Shown: one piece after another, positions 24,510 through 32,852 of the stretch
Layout of the letters: every line of letters begins with the position of its first letter
Position numbering within the stretch: the first letter of the stretch is position 1
NCBI RefSeq assembly: GCF_025677645.1
Contig: NZ_CP106879.1
Location: forward strand, 1,240,001-1,304,000
Direction: 5' to 3'
From: Curtobacterium poinsettiae
GTDB lineage: Bacteria > Actinomycetota > Actinomycetes > Actinomycetales > Microbacteriaceae
DNA length: 64,000 nt
Made by a program: the position numbers and the translations under genes
The notes under the pieces: model-generated
The model's database searches: none
What the model was told of the DNA's origin: nothing
What the model saw: only the letters and a program-made list of their open reading frames with translations

Positions 24510-25769
24510 ATGGCGACCGTGCCCCACCACCGACCGCGCGTCCTGATCACCGGCGCGAGCGTCGCCGGACCCGCACTGGCGTGGGGGCTCGATCGATCCG
24601 GGTTCGACGTCACCCTGCTGGAGCGGTCGCCACAGCAGCGCACCACCGGTCAGAACATCGACGTGCGCGGACCGGGGCACGAGGTGCTCCGGCGGATGGG
24701 TCTCCGCGACACCGTGATGCAACACCTCACGGGCGAAGCGGGCACCCGGTACGTGGACGACGAGGGTGCCCCGTACGCCACGTTCCCGAAGGCCGAGGGG
24801 CAGGACGGCCCGACCGCCGAGATCGAGATCCTGCGCGGGACGTTCGCCGGGATCCTCGTCGATGCGTTGCCGGACACGATCGAGCGCCGCTACGGGGACT
24901 TCATCACCGGAGCCGAGCAGGACGACACCGGGGTGGACGTCCGGTACGACAGCGGCGCTCCGGAGCGGTTCGACCTGGTCGTCGTCGCCGAGGGCAGGAG
25001 CTCGCGGAGCCGCCGGATCCTGTTCGCCGACGAGACCGAGTACCGCGACTTCGGCGTCAGCATCACCTACGGCACCATCGACCGGATCAGCAGCGACACC
25101 GACCACTGGGACTGGTACACGGCACCGCGTGGACGTGTCGCGTCGATCCGCCCGGACAACGAGGGGACGATCCGGGCGAGCATGTCGTTCGAGTCGGAGC
25201 CGATGGGTTTCGAGCAGCTCCCCGTCGACGTGCAGCTGCGGATCCTGCGCGAGCGCTTCCGGGGAGCGGGGTGGCAGACCGAGCGGATCCTCGACGGGTT
25301 CACCGAGCGGTCCGACGAGTTCTACACGCAGCGGATGGAGCAGGTCGTCGTGTCGCGGTGGAGCAAGGGTCGGATCGCCCTGCTCGGTGACGCTGCCTGG
25401 GGCTCCGGGCCGACCGGCATGGGCACCACGCTGTCACTGGTCGGCGCACACATCCTGGCCGGGGAGCTGGCGCGGACGATCGAGCCCGGCACGGGCTTCG
25501 CGATCGCGGACGCCTTCGCGCGCTACGAGGACCTGCTCCGCGGGTACGCCGACAGCGCCCAGGGCCTGCCCCGCGGCGGTGCACGCCTGCTGCACCCGTC
25601 GTCGACGACCGGAGTCCGCGCGATGCGGACGGTGTTCCGGGTGGCGTCCCTCGGTCCGGTCCGCGGTTTCGCCCAGAAGTACCTGCTGACGAGCGAGAAG
25701 CACGTCCCCGTCTTGCCGCACTACCCGACACTGCAGGGGGCACCGAACGCGGGAGAATCGGTCGCATGA
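24510..25769 (+). CDS. FAD-dependent monooxygenase (TetX/PheA-like)
   Basis: A 419-residue group A flavoprotein monooxygenase. The FAD dinucleotide motif is VLITGASVAGPALAWGL near 11-27, with ELLERS-type VTLLERSPQQR, the DG-type motif RFDLVVVAEGRSSRSR near 149, and the GD motif RIALLGDAAWGSGP near 289-302. It would hydroxylate or inactivate a small organic compound using NAD(P)H and oxygen. Its stop overlaps the MarR gene start (ATGA), which suggests a self-regulated detoxification unit. Confidence 0.9.
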   Translation: MATVPHHRPRVLITGASVAGPALAWGLDRSGFDVTLLERSPQQRTTGQNIDVRGPGHEVLRRMGLRDTVMQHLTGEAGTRYVDDEGAPYATFPKAEGQDGPTAEIEILRGTFAGILVDALPDTIERRYGDFITGAEQDDTGVDVRYDSGAPERFDLVVVAEGRSSRSRRILFADETEYRDFGVSITYGTIDRISSDTDHWDWYTAPRGRVASIRPDNEGTIRASMSFESEPMGFEQLPVDVQLRILRERFRGAGWQTERILDGFTERSDEFYTQRMEQVVVSRWSKGRIALLGDAAWGSGPTGMGTTLSLVGAHILAGELARTIEPGTGFAIADAFARYEDLLRGYADSAQGLPRGGARLLHPSSTTGVRAMRTVFRVASLGPVRGFAQKYLLTSEKHVPVLPHYPTLQGAPNAGESVA

Positions 25770-26224
25770 CCGACCTGCGCTCCCAGACCCTCGAGGCGCT
25801 CCGCCACTACGCCGTCCGGTACCAGGAGTCGGCGTTGCACTTCGCGGCGTGGATGGAGCTGCCGACGTCGGACGGCGTCGCGCTGGGGGAGATCCTCTGG
25901 GCCGAGAACGAGGGCGAGCCGATGACCGGCACGCGTCTCGCCCGGCGGATCGGGATTACCTCGGGTGCGGCGAACGCGTTGGTCAACCGACTCGAGGAGC
26001 GCGGGTTGGTCGAGCGGAGCCGTGAGAGCACGGACCGCCGGATCGTCACCCTCCGCGTCACCGAGCTGACCCGAGAGCGCAGTAGCGGGTTCCTCGGGGC
26101 ACGCGCCGCAGAACTGGACGCGGCGCTCGCTTCGTACGACGACGCAACGCTGACGGCGGTGCGGGACTTCCTGCTGCGGTTCGCCGCTGTCCTGCCGCAG
26201 GAGACGGCCGCGCCCGAGCGCTGA
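25766..26224 (+). CDS. MarR family transcriptional regulator
   Basis: A 152-residue MarR regulator with the winged helix MTGTRLARRIGITSGAANALVNRLEERGLVERS near 53-85 and wing STDRRIVTLRVTE. The ATG overlaps the monooxygenase stop, so both are made together. It probably represses the two-gene operon through the palindrome at 24440 and is released by a compound that the monooxygenase attacks; this is inference from arrangement. Confidence 0.88.
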   Translation: MTDLRSQTLEALRHYAVRYQESALHFAAWMELPTSDGVALGEILWAENEGEPMTGTRLARRIGITSGAANALVNRLEERGLVERSRESTDRRIVTLRVTELTRERSSGFLGARAAELDAALASYDDATLTAVRDFLLRFAAVLPQETAAPER

Positions 26225-26249
26225 CGGGACCGGTCCGGTCAGCCGCCCG

Positions 26250-27716
26250 TCACCACGAACTGGGCGCGTAGTCCTTCAGGAAGACGCCGAACACGTCCTC
26301 GCCCGCTTCGCCTCGGACGATCGGGTCGTAGACACGGGCCGCCCCGTCGACCAGGTCGAGCGGCGCGTGGAAGCCCTCTTCCGCGAGCCGGACCTTCGTG
26401 GGGTGCGGCCGTTCGTCGGTGATCCAGCCGGTGTCGACGCTCGTCATCAGGATGTCGTCGGTCTCGAACATCTCCTGCGCGCTCGTGCGGGTGAGCATGT
26501 TCACGGCGGCCTTCGCCATGTTCGTGTGCGGGTGTCCCGGCCCCTTGTAGGCGCGGCCGAACACGCCTTCCATGGCACTGACGTTCACCACGTAGGTGCG
26601 GCGTCCCGTGCTCGCGGCCATCGCGGGGCGGAGCTTCGAGATCAGGATGAACGGTGCCGTGGTGTTGGCCAGCTGGACCTCGAGCATCTCGAGCGGGTCG
26701 ACCTCGTCGACGGCTTGCGTCCACGAGTTCTCGTCGTGCAGGTCGGGGACCAGGCCGCCGGCGTCGATCGCGGTGCCCAGGGCGAGCCGTTCGAGCGAGC
26801 TCGATCCCGGTGCCATCGCCTGTTCCGTCAGTTCGTCGGCTCGGGCTGCGGCCGCCGCGAGGATCGGGTGCGCGGCCACCGAGCGGGCGAGCGCCAGCGG
26901 GTGCTGGTCGTTCGTGTGCCCGAAGGTGACGAGTTCGGGCAGCGGTCCGTCGGGCAACGGCGCGAGTTCCGCGTCGACCAGCGGCTGGTAGGCCCCGGTC
27001 GACCGGCGCACGGTCTGCGTCGCGTTGTTGATCAGGATGTCGAGGGGACCGGATGCGGCGACGTCCTCGGCGAGCCCGATCACCTGCGCGGGGTCGCGCA
27101 GGTCGATGCCGACGACCTTCAACCGGTCCATCCAGTCGGCGGCGTCGGGCAGGCTCGCGAACCGGCGTACGGCGTCTCGGGGGAACCGCGTGGTGATGGT
27201 GGTGTGGGCGCCGTCGCGCAGCAGCCGGAGGGCGATGTACATGCCGATCTTCGCGCGGCCACCGGTGAGCAGCGCCCGCTTGCCGGTCAGGTCCGTCCGG
27301 GCGTCGCGCTTCGCGTGGCTCATGCGAGCGCACGCCGGGCAGAGCTGGTGGTAGAACGCGTCGACGACCGTGTAGTGCTGCTTGCACATGTAGCAGGGCC
27401 GCGATTTCAGCAGCGTGCCGGCGGTCGTCGACGCGGTCGAGGTGCTGATCGGGACGCCGCGGGTCTCGTCGTCGATCCGGTCGGCGGCACCTGTGGCGGT
27501 GGCGGCGATCACCCGACGGTCGGCCTCGGCGATGACGCTGCGCTTCTCGAGACGGTGCGCACGCTTGACCGCCTTGAACATCTTCGCGGTGGCCTGGCGG
27601 ACCCGGATGAAGTCCGGATGCGTCTCGTCGATCGACGGCAGCTGCTCGAGCACCCGGAGCGCGACGCTCAGGTCGTCGGGGTCGATGCCGCTGGGTTCGG
27701 GGTGCTCGGAGCTCAC
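26250..27716 (-). CDS. Zinc-ribbon SDR protein with altered active site
   Basis: A 488-residue SDR. Residues 1-100 are a helical extension; C108-x2-C111 and C126-x2-C129 form a probable zinc ribbon just before the Rossmann fold. The nucleotide motif is TGGRAKIG (151-158) and LINNAT (228-233) is normal. S380 is kept, and K402 aligns with the catalytic lysine, but the residue four before it is T398, not tyrosine. Extra helices lie between about 240 and 335. The GTG at 27716 follows TAGGAT (leaderless). Substrate unknown; it may be a non-classical reductase or a binding protein. Confidence 0.82.
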   Translation of the reverse strand: MSSEHPEPSGIDPDDLSVALRVLEQLPSIDETHPDFIRVRQATAKMFKAVKRAHRLEKRSVIAEADRRVIAATATGAADRIDDETRGVPISTSTASTTAGTLLKSRPCYMCKQHYTVVDAFYHQLCPACARMSHAKRDARTDLTGKRALLTGGRAKIGMYIALRLLRDGAHTTITTRFPRDAVRRFASLPDAADWMDRLKVVGIDLRDPAQVIGLAEDVAASGPLDILINNATQTVRRSTGAYQPLVDAELAPLPDGPLPELVTFGHTNDQHPLALARSVAAHPILAAAAARADELTEQAMAPGSSSLERLALGTAIDAGGLVPDLHDENSWTQAVDEVDPLEMLEVQLANTTAPFILISKLRPAMAASTGRRTYVVNVSAMEGVFGRAYKGPGHPHTNMAKAAVNMLTRTSAQEMFETDDILMTSVDTGWITDERPHPTKVRLAEEGFHAPLDLVDGAARVYDPIVRGEAGEDVFGVFLKDYAPSSW

Positions 27717-27721
27717 ACGCG

Positions 27722-27727
27722 ATCCTA
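27722..27727 (-). promoter_or_regulatory. Leaderless -10 for the zinc-ribbon SDR
   Basis: TAGGAT on the minus strand ends five bases before the GTG at 27716. Confidence 0.5.
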
Positions 27728-27769
27728 CGTCGGGACCGAGGGCCGAACAGACGAGCTGCTGCGCGCCGA

Positions 27770-28225
27770 TCAGCCGAGCTGCCGCTCCATGCACACGCTC
27801 GTCGGGTCGTCGACGTACGGGCCGAACCGCGGGATGTCCGCGTACCCGGCCTTCCGGTACAGCGCGATGGCCGCGGCCTGCGGCAGGCCGGTCTCGAGCC
27901 GGACGGTCCCGATGCCGACCGCACGGGCCCGGTCGTGCAGGGCGTCGAGCAGCCGCGTCCCCACGCCGAGCCCACGCGCGGCGTCGCTCACGAACATGCG
28001 CTTGACCTCGCCGGTGCCGTCACCGGCGTCGACGAGCGCCACCGTGCCGAGGGCGGTACCGTCCTCGCGCGCCACCAGGAACGTGACGTCGGGCTGGTCC
28101 AGATCGTCGACGTCGAGGGCGTGGTAGTTCTCGGCCGCGTAGAGGCTCAGTCCGTAGTCGTCGCCCTGCTGCAGCAGGTGCAGGACGTCGTCCTGCCGGG
28201 GGCTCTCGATCCGCACGGTCAGCAC
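27770..28225 (-). CDS. GNAT family N-acetyltransferase
   Basis: A 151-residue GNAT protein. The acetyl-CoA pocket is VKRMFVSDAARGLGVGTRLLDAL near 74-96 (motif A with R/Q-x-x-G-x-G/A), and the C-terminal LYRKAGYADIPRFGPY is typical of small-molecule acetyltransferases. The GTG at 28225 is preferred because TACTGT ends six bases upstream; a GTG at 28231 would abut that box. The substrate is unknown. Single gene between two minus-strand SDR units. Confidence 0.85.
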   Translation of the reverse strand: MLTVRIESPRQDDVLHLLQQGDDYGLSLYAAENYHALDVDDLDQPDVTFLVAREDGTALGTVALVDAGDGTGEVKRMFVSDAARGLGVGTRLLDALHDRARAVGIGTVRLETGLPQAAAIALYRKAGYADIPRFGPYVDDPTSVCMERQLG

Positions 28226-28231
28226 CGTCAC

Positions 28232-28237
28232 ACAGTA
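28232..28237 (-). promoter_or_regulatory. Leaderless -10 for the GNAT gene
   Basis: TACTGT on the minus strand ends six bases before the GTG at 28225 and decides that start. Confidence 0.5.
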
Positions 28238-28287
28238 GCGAGGACGACGAGGACGATGAGTAGACGAGGCCCCCCGGCCGACCACGA

Positions 28288-29265
28288 TCAGGCCAGGAGC
28301 CCCTCGCTGACCTCCCACAGTCGCCGGGCATCGTCGGCGTCGAGCATCGCCGAGTTCGCGACCGACGGGATGCGGTCCGCGGTGAGGGGCAGGACCCGGT
28401 CGTCGATCACGGCGACGTCGCTGTCCTTCAGGTAGACCCCGCCGACGCCGTCGAGCAACGGGCTCGCGGCACCGAACACGAGCGTCGCTGCGCCCTGCTC
28501 GACGGTCTTCTTGCCGACCTCGGGGTCGATGACGGTCACCCCGTGGTCGTCGACCAGCCCCTGCTCGCGGTACGACGCGAGCACCGTCGGGTCGTGCGGG
28601 CCGGGCCCGATGATGACGCCCGGGTGCGCGGCGAAAGCACGGATGCCCTGGTCGGCGTACCGGCTGTCGAGCTCCACCGTGAACAGGACGTTCGCCCGCT
28701 TCGACTGCCCGTAGGCGGTGACCGGGTCGTACTCGCGGGCGAACGTCAGGTCGTCCCACCGGATCTCGCCGAACCGGGCAGCGCCGGAGGTGACGGTCAG
28801 GACCCGCGCACCACGGGCCTCCAGGAGGGCGGGGAGGAGCGCCCGCGTGAGCTGGAAGTGCCCGAGGTGCGTCGTCGAGAACGCCAGCTCGTTGCCGCGC
28901 CCGTCGAGCCGGCGGTCCGGGGTGAAGAGCATCGCGGCACTGTTCACGAGCATGTGCAGCGGGCGGCCGGAGGCCGACCAGCGCGTGGCGAAGGCATCGA
29001 CCGACGCCGGGTCGGTGAGGTCGAGGGCCTCGACGTGGATGCCCGGGATGTCGGCGACGGCTGCCGATGCCCGGTCGACGTCACGGGACGCGACGGTGAC
29101 GTCGGCGCCGACCGCCGCGAGGGCGCGGCTGGTCTCGCGTCCGAGCCGGCTGTGTCCGCCGGTCACGACGACGTTCCGGCCGGTCAGGTCGATGCCGTGC
29201 AGGACGTCGGCGGCGGTGGATGCGGCGGTGAACGGAGTGGGCAGGGGGTGCTGGTCGGTGATCAC
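28288..29265 (-). CDS. SDR family oxidoreductase (retinol dehydrogenase/WW-oxidoreductase-like)
   Basis: A 325-residue classical SDR. The cofactor motif TGGHSRLGRE is at about 35-44, the NAG-equivalent LVNSAAM near 107, TVTSGAA carries the catalytic serine, and AYGQSKRAN gives the YxxxK pair. The GTG at 29265 overlaps the stop of the alpha/beta hydrolase gene (GTGA), so the pair is one transcript. The likely controller is the divergent TetR regulator at 30361. Probably reduces or oxidises a hydrophobic alcohol; substrate unproven. Confidence 0.88.
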   Translation of the reverse strand: MITDQHPLPTPFTAASTAADVLHGIDLTGRNVVVTGGHSRLGRETSRALAAVGADVTVASRDVDRASAAVADIPGIHVEALDLTDPASVDAFATRWSASGRPLHMLVNSAAMLFTPDRRLDGRGNELAFSTTHLGHFQLTRALLPALLEARGARVLTVTSGAARFGEIRWDDLTFAREYDPVTAYGQSKRANVLFTVELDSRYADQGIRAFAAHPGVIIGPGPHDPTVLASYREQGLVDDHGVTVIDPEVGKKTVEQGAATLVFGAASPLLDGVGGVYLKDSDVAVIDDRVLPLTADRIPSVANSAMLDADDARRLWEVSEGLLA

Positions 29266-30206
29266 GAGTGGTGCTCCTTCGATTCGATGTGGCCGACGGC
29301 GGCAGCAGAGCCGACGGCGGTGGCAGGGCCGACGGCGTCGACGATCGCCGACCACGCGTCGGGGTCGAGGCCGAGCTCGGTGCGGAGGAACGCCGTCGTG
29401 GTGCGGCGGACGAGGTCCACACGTTCGGGGCTCTCGTCCGTGGTGGCGGTCGACTCGTAGTCCTGGATCCCGCCGAGCAGGTGCTCCCCGCCGTGGACGG
29501 TCACCAGGTGCCGCGCACCGGGGCTCAGGTGGTAGACATCGGTGAACCAGTCCGGGCCTCGCGTCGAGAGCTGGGACTGGTCGTGATCGCCGGCGACGAC
29601 GAGCGACGGGGTGTGCAGTCGGCTGAAGTCGGGGCTCATGAACGCGAAGTGCTCCTGCGCGAACGGCACGAGGTCGCCGCGCGCGATCCCCGTGGTGGAC
29701 AGCAGGACCCCGGCACGCAGGCGGTGGTCGGTGCGGTCCTCACCCGGCCGTCCGTCGGCGTCCAGGACGCGGGCCCCGAGCAGCATGCCCACGGACTGTC
29801 CGCCCCACGAGTGTCCGACCGCCGCGATGCGCGCGGTGTCGACGCGTCCGGTGAGGCCGGGGACCGCGTCGATGATCTGGTCGAGGTCGTCGAGCACCCG
29901 CTCGAGGTCGTCGACCCGTGTCTGCCAGATGGTCGGGTACCGCGGGTCGTCGAGCGTCAGTCCGTAGGCCTTCGCGTCGAGGAACGTCGGCTGGACGACG
30001 ACGAAGCCGTTCGCGGTCCAGTGGTCGACCAGCGGGTCGCCGCCGGTCATGGACTGGCCGAAGCCGTGGGCGAAGACGATGACGGGCAGGTCCGTGCCGG
30101 TCGTCGGTGCGGTGATGCGGACCTCGAGGTCCTGACCACGTGAAGGGGCCGAGAGCGTGACGGGGCGCACGCTGATGACCTGCGGTCGAGGTGCTGTGGG
30201 TGCCAT
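29262..30206 (-). CDS. Alpha/beta hydrolase (chlorophyllase/PAF-acetylhydrolase-like)
   Basis: A 314-residue hydrolase without a signal peptide. The oxyanion segment VFAHGFGQSMTGGD is near 44-57, the nucleophile elbow GHSWGGQSVG near 131-140 with S133, and the acid and histidine likely lie in VVAGDHDQSQ and VTVHGGEHLLGG. The ATG at 30206 follows AGGAAAGG. It heads the operon with the SDR and faces the TetR gene across a 154-bp region holding several inverted repeats. A two-step hydrolase-dehydrogenase conversion of an ester is a reasonable guess. Confidence 0.87.
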   Translation of the reverse strand: MAPTAPRPQVISVRPVTLSAPSRGQDLEVRITAPTTGTDLPVIVFAHGFGQSMTGGDPLVDHWTANGFVVVQPTFLDAKAYGLTLDDPRYPTIWQTRVDDLERVLDDLDQIIDAVPGLTGRVDTARIAAVGHSWGGQSVGMLLGARVLDADGRPGEDRTDHRLRAGVLLSTTGIARGDLVPFAQEHFAFMSPDFSRLHTPSLVVAGDHDQSQLSTRGPDWFTDVYHLSPGARHLVTVHGGEHLLGGIQDYESTATTDESPERVDLVRRTTTAFLRTELGLDPDAWSAIVDAVGPATAVGSAAAVGHIESKEHHS

Positions 30207-30270
30207 GGGGGCCTTTCCTGAAAGCGGTGTCGCCCTCGGATGGGGCGACTGTCACTCGAAACGGAGCGAC

Positions 30271-30329
30271 GTTCCGGAACGATACGGAACAACGATCCGG
30301 ATTGCAAGAGAAAGCGGATCGCTGTTCCG
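30271..30329. promoter_or_regulatory. TetR operator cluster between hydrolase and TetR genes
   Basis: GTTCCGGAAC (30271-30280) is a perfect palindrome. CGGAACAACGATCCG (30285-30299) and CGGATCGCTGTTCCG (30315-30329) are inverted copies matching at 14 of 15 positions. They fill the divergent region and are the likely binding sites of the adjacent TetR. Confidence 0.6.
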
Positions 30330-30360
30330 CATCGCGTCGGTGGCGTGCGATGATCGATGC

Positions 30361-30963
30361 ATGAGCACCCCGTCGACCGACCCCGTGCCGCGTCGCCGTC
30401 GCGACGTCGAGCGCAACGAGCGCACGATCCTCGACGCCGCTGCCGCGGTCTTCACGGCCTCGGGCGTCGGAGCACCGGTGCGCGAGGTCGCCGCCGCCGC
30501 CGGTGTCGGGGTGGGCACGCTCTACCGGCACTTCCCGACCCGTTCGGACCTGGTCGTCGCCGTCTACCGGCACCAGATCGAGGCCCTGGTCGACGCGGGG
30601 CCGGCGCTGCTCGACTCCGAGCCGACACCGTTCGCCGCCCTGCTGCGCTGGGTGCACCAGTTCGTCGACTTCCTCGGAACCAAGCACGGTCTGGCGCGCG
30701 TCTGGGAGGGCGACGCCGACGGGTTCACGGCGCTGCACACCCTGTTCGTCGACGAGCTCGTGCCTGTGCTCGGACGGCTGCTCGACGCCGCGCGGGAGTC
30801 CGGTGAGGTGGCGGCGCCGACCCCGCCCTACCAGCTGCTCCGGGCCGTCGGCGACCTGGTGGCGTGGAGCCCCGAGGACCCCGACTACGACGTCCGGACG
30901 ATCGTGACGCTCCTGGTCACCGGGCTGCGGCAGGCGCAGCCGACGGCGACCGACAGCGCGTAG
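30361..30963 (+). CDS. TetR family transcriptional regulator
   Basis: A 200-residue TetR protein. The HTH is VREVAAAAGVGVGTLYRHFPTRSDLVVAVYRH near 41-72; the C-terminal ligand domain contains a long helix with LLRWVHQFVDFLGTKHGLARVW, as in the SbtR-like subgroup. The ATG at 30361 lies six bases after GATGAT, possibly leaderless. Divergent from the hydrolase-SDR operon, which it probably represses through the inverted repeats at 30271-30329. A copy of the dispersed palindrome follows its stop. Confidence 0.9.
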   Translation: MSTPSTDPVPRRRRDVERNERTILDAAAAVFTASGVGAPVREVAAAAGVGVGTLYRHFPTRSDLVVAVYRHQIEALVDAGPALLDSEPTPFAALLRWVHQFVDFLGTKHGLARVWEGDADGFTALHTLFVDELVPVLGRLLDAARESGEVAAPTPPYQLLRAVGDLVAWSPEDPDYDVRTIVTLLVTGLRQAQPTATDSA

Positions 30964-30995
30964 CCGGCCACGCGCACTGGTCGCGACCGGCGTCG

Positions 30996-31035
30996 GACTG
31001 GAGGCGCGGGGCGGGCCCGTGACGCGCCTCCCGTC
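30996..31035. repeat. Dispersed palindrome, copy 2
   Basis: GACTGGAGGCGCG / CGCGCCTCCCGTC, a 13-bp stem with one mismatch, 32 bases past the TetR stop. A decayed member of the GGGAGGC family. Confidence 0.6.
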
Positions 31036-31119
31036 CGTCGTCGCTGCCGCCTCGGGCCGCACCGGCGCCCGTGCCGCCCGGGCCGGGCCCTACGATCGTT
31101 CCGACGAAGGGGGACCACC

Positions 31120-31413
31120 ATGACGGAACCGGCGGACTGGGAGACCGAGGGGGCCCGGGCCCGTCCGGCTCGTCCTGGTGACCACGAACCGGTGCCGACC
31201 GCGCTGCGGGCCGTGACGATCATCGGGGTGTTGTTCCTGATCGCCGCGGGGTGCGTGTTCGTCGCGTCGGCGTTCCTCCCCGCGTCCGACGAGACGGCCG
31301 TGCCGGACGGCCTTCGGATGCTGATGGCGACGGTCGTGTCGGTCGGGATCGCCGCGGTCGGTGTGGTCGCCCTGCTGCTCCGACTCGTCGCCGGGGTGCT
31401 CGTCCGGCGCTGA
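31120..31413 (+). CDS. Small two-helix membrane protein
   Basis: A 97-residue protein with a charged N-terminus and two predicted membrane helices (about 30-51 and 68-92) joined by a short acidic loop. The ATG at 31120 follows a GGGGGA ribosome site, and a TACGAT -10 box lies at 31091-31096. No family recognised; similar short proteins are common in this bacterial group. Confidence 0.7.
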   Translation: MTEPADWETEGARARPARPGDHEPVPTALRAVTIIGVLFLIAAGCVFVASAFLPASDETAVPDGLRMLMATVVSVGIAAVGVVALLLRLVAGVLVRR

Positions 31414-31442
31414 GGTGCTGGGGCGCTCAGTCGCGCGGGCGC

Positions 31443-31775
31443 TCAGCCCGCCGGCGTCGAGTACAGGACCGCCAGGGTCGCCACCAGGCCGACGGCCACG
31501 ATGCCGAGGTCGAGTGCGGCCAGGGTGACGAGTCGTGCACGTCGTGGACGGATGGCCGCCCGCACCACGACCATCGCCACGAACAACGCGACGACGAGCA
31601 GCAGCGCCGGCCAGCCGATCGCCGGCGCTCGGATCGCCATGAGCACCATCACCGCGGCGACGATGACGGCCGTGACGGCTCCCCACACGAGCCAGTTCGA
31701 GCCCGACGCCGTCCGGAGTGCGGGCTGGTCGCCGACGCGGGTGGGATCGGGGCGGCGGGGCTGTTCGTCGGACAC
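31443..31775 (-). CDS. Small three-helix membrane protein
   Basis: A 110-residue protein with three predicted membrane helices at about 30-50, 54-76 and 83-106 after a hydrophilic N-terminus. The GTG at 31775 lies seven bases after TACCGT, suggesting a leaderless message. It converges with the two-helix membrane protein gene 30 bases away. No family recognised. Confidence 0.7.
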   Translation of the reverse strand: MSDEQPRRPDPTRVGDQPALRTASGSNWLVWGAVTAVIVAAVMVLMAIRAPAIGWPALLLVVALFVAMVVVRAAIRPRRARLVTLAALDLGIVAVGLVATLAVLYSTPAG

Positions 31776-31782
31776 GAGCCGG

Positions 31783-31788
31783 ACGGTA
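31783..31788 (-). promoter_or_regulatory. Leaderless -10 for the three-helix protein
   Basis: TACCGT on the minus strand ends seven bases before the GTG at 31775. Confidence 0.5.
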
Positions 31789-31850
31789 CGCGGCGGCCCC
31801 TGCCCGGGCCCGCAGCCGCTCAGCCACGAAGGGACACGAGAGGATGGGGT

Positions 31851-32795
31851 GTGCACACCGCCGCGACCATCCTCGACGCCGTCGTTCGCCACATCGACTC
31901 GACGGGGTTCGCCGCGCACGGCATCCACGTGCACACGCGGACCGCGGCTCCGGGTACCGACGGCACCGCCGACGACGTCGCCGAGCACCACTGGACCCCC
32001 GACGTCCGCCGCGAGGTCCACTCCGCCGCGAAGGGCGTCTGCGTCCTGGCCACCGGCATCGCGGCCGACGACGGCCTGGTCGACCTCGACGAACCGATTG
32101 CGACGTCCCTGGTCGGCAGCGGCCTCGCGCTCGGCCCCGGCGTCGACCGGGTCACCCTCCGGCACCTGCTCACCATGGCGAGTGGCATCGACATGCCGTG
32201 GTCGGCCTCCGAGCTGACGGACTGGCCGGACCTGGCCGCCGAGTTCCTGCGGCGACCGTCCCGCGGCCGGGTGTTCCAGTACGCGAACGCCAGCACCTAC
32301 ACCGCGATGCGCGTGCTCGAGACCCGGGTCGGTGACGTCGGCGCGTTCGTCACCGAGCGGCTGTTCGCCCCGCTCGGCATCCAGGACGTCGAGTGGCAAC
32401 GCTGCCCGAACGGGTTCGTCGCCGGCGGCGAGGGGCTGGCACTCCGCACCGAGGAGCTCGCCCGCATCGGACGCCTGATCCGCGACCGCGGGGTCGTCGA
32501 CGGACAGCGGATCGTCGGCGCGCGGTGGTGCGACGCGATGCACACCGACTGGGTGGAGCGCGAGGGCACCGGCCCCGGCTACGAGCGGTACGCGATGGCC
32601 GGGTGGGGTGGCCCCGGCCGACTCTGGCGGCTGCACGGCGCGTACGGCCAGATGCTGCTGTTCGACGAGCCCGCGGCGAACTCCGACTCCGGCACCGGCA
32701 CCGTCGTCACCATCACCGCCGACGACCACTTCGGCGCCGACGCGCTCGCCGCCTTCGTCGCCGACGAGCTGGCCCGCCAGGACCCCCGCCGGTAG
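31851..32795 (+). CDS. Serine hydrolase of the beta-lactamase/PBP family
   Basis: A 314-residue class C beta-lactamase-like hydrolase. The SxxK motif is HSAAKGV with S58 and K61, the YxN motif lies in VFQYANAST, and the third motif is RLHGAYGQ rather than KTG, the HxG variant common in esterases of this family. No signal peptide, so it is probably a cytoplasmic esterase or peptidase, not a resistance enzyme. The GTG at 31851 is chosen because upstream codons run into the promoter of the opposite gene. Confidence 0.85.
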   Translation: MHTAATILDAVVRHIDSTGFAAHGIHVHTRTAAPGTDGTADDVAEHHWTPDVRREVHSAAKGVCVLATGIAADDGLVDLDEPIATSLVGSGLALGPGVDRVTLRHLLTMASGIDMPWSASELTDWPDLAAEFLRRPSRGRVFQYANASTYTAMRVLETRVGDVGAFVTERLFAPLGIQDVEWQRCPNGFVAGGEGLALRTEELARIGRLIRDRGVVDGQRIVGARWCDAMHTDWVEREGTGPGYERYAMAGWGGPGRLWRLHGAYGQMLLFDEPAANSDSGTGTVVTITADDHFGADALAAFVADELARQDPRR

Positions 32796-32852
32796 CGACC
32801 GCGACGACCCGGCCTGCACGTCCGCGCGCGCCCGGCGTGGGAGGATCGGTCA

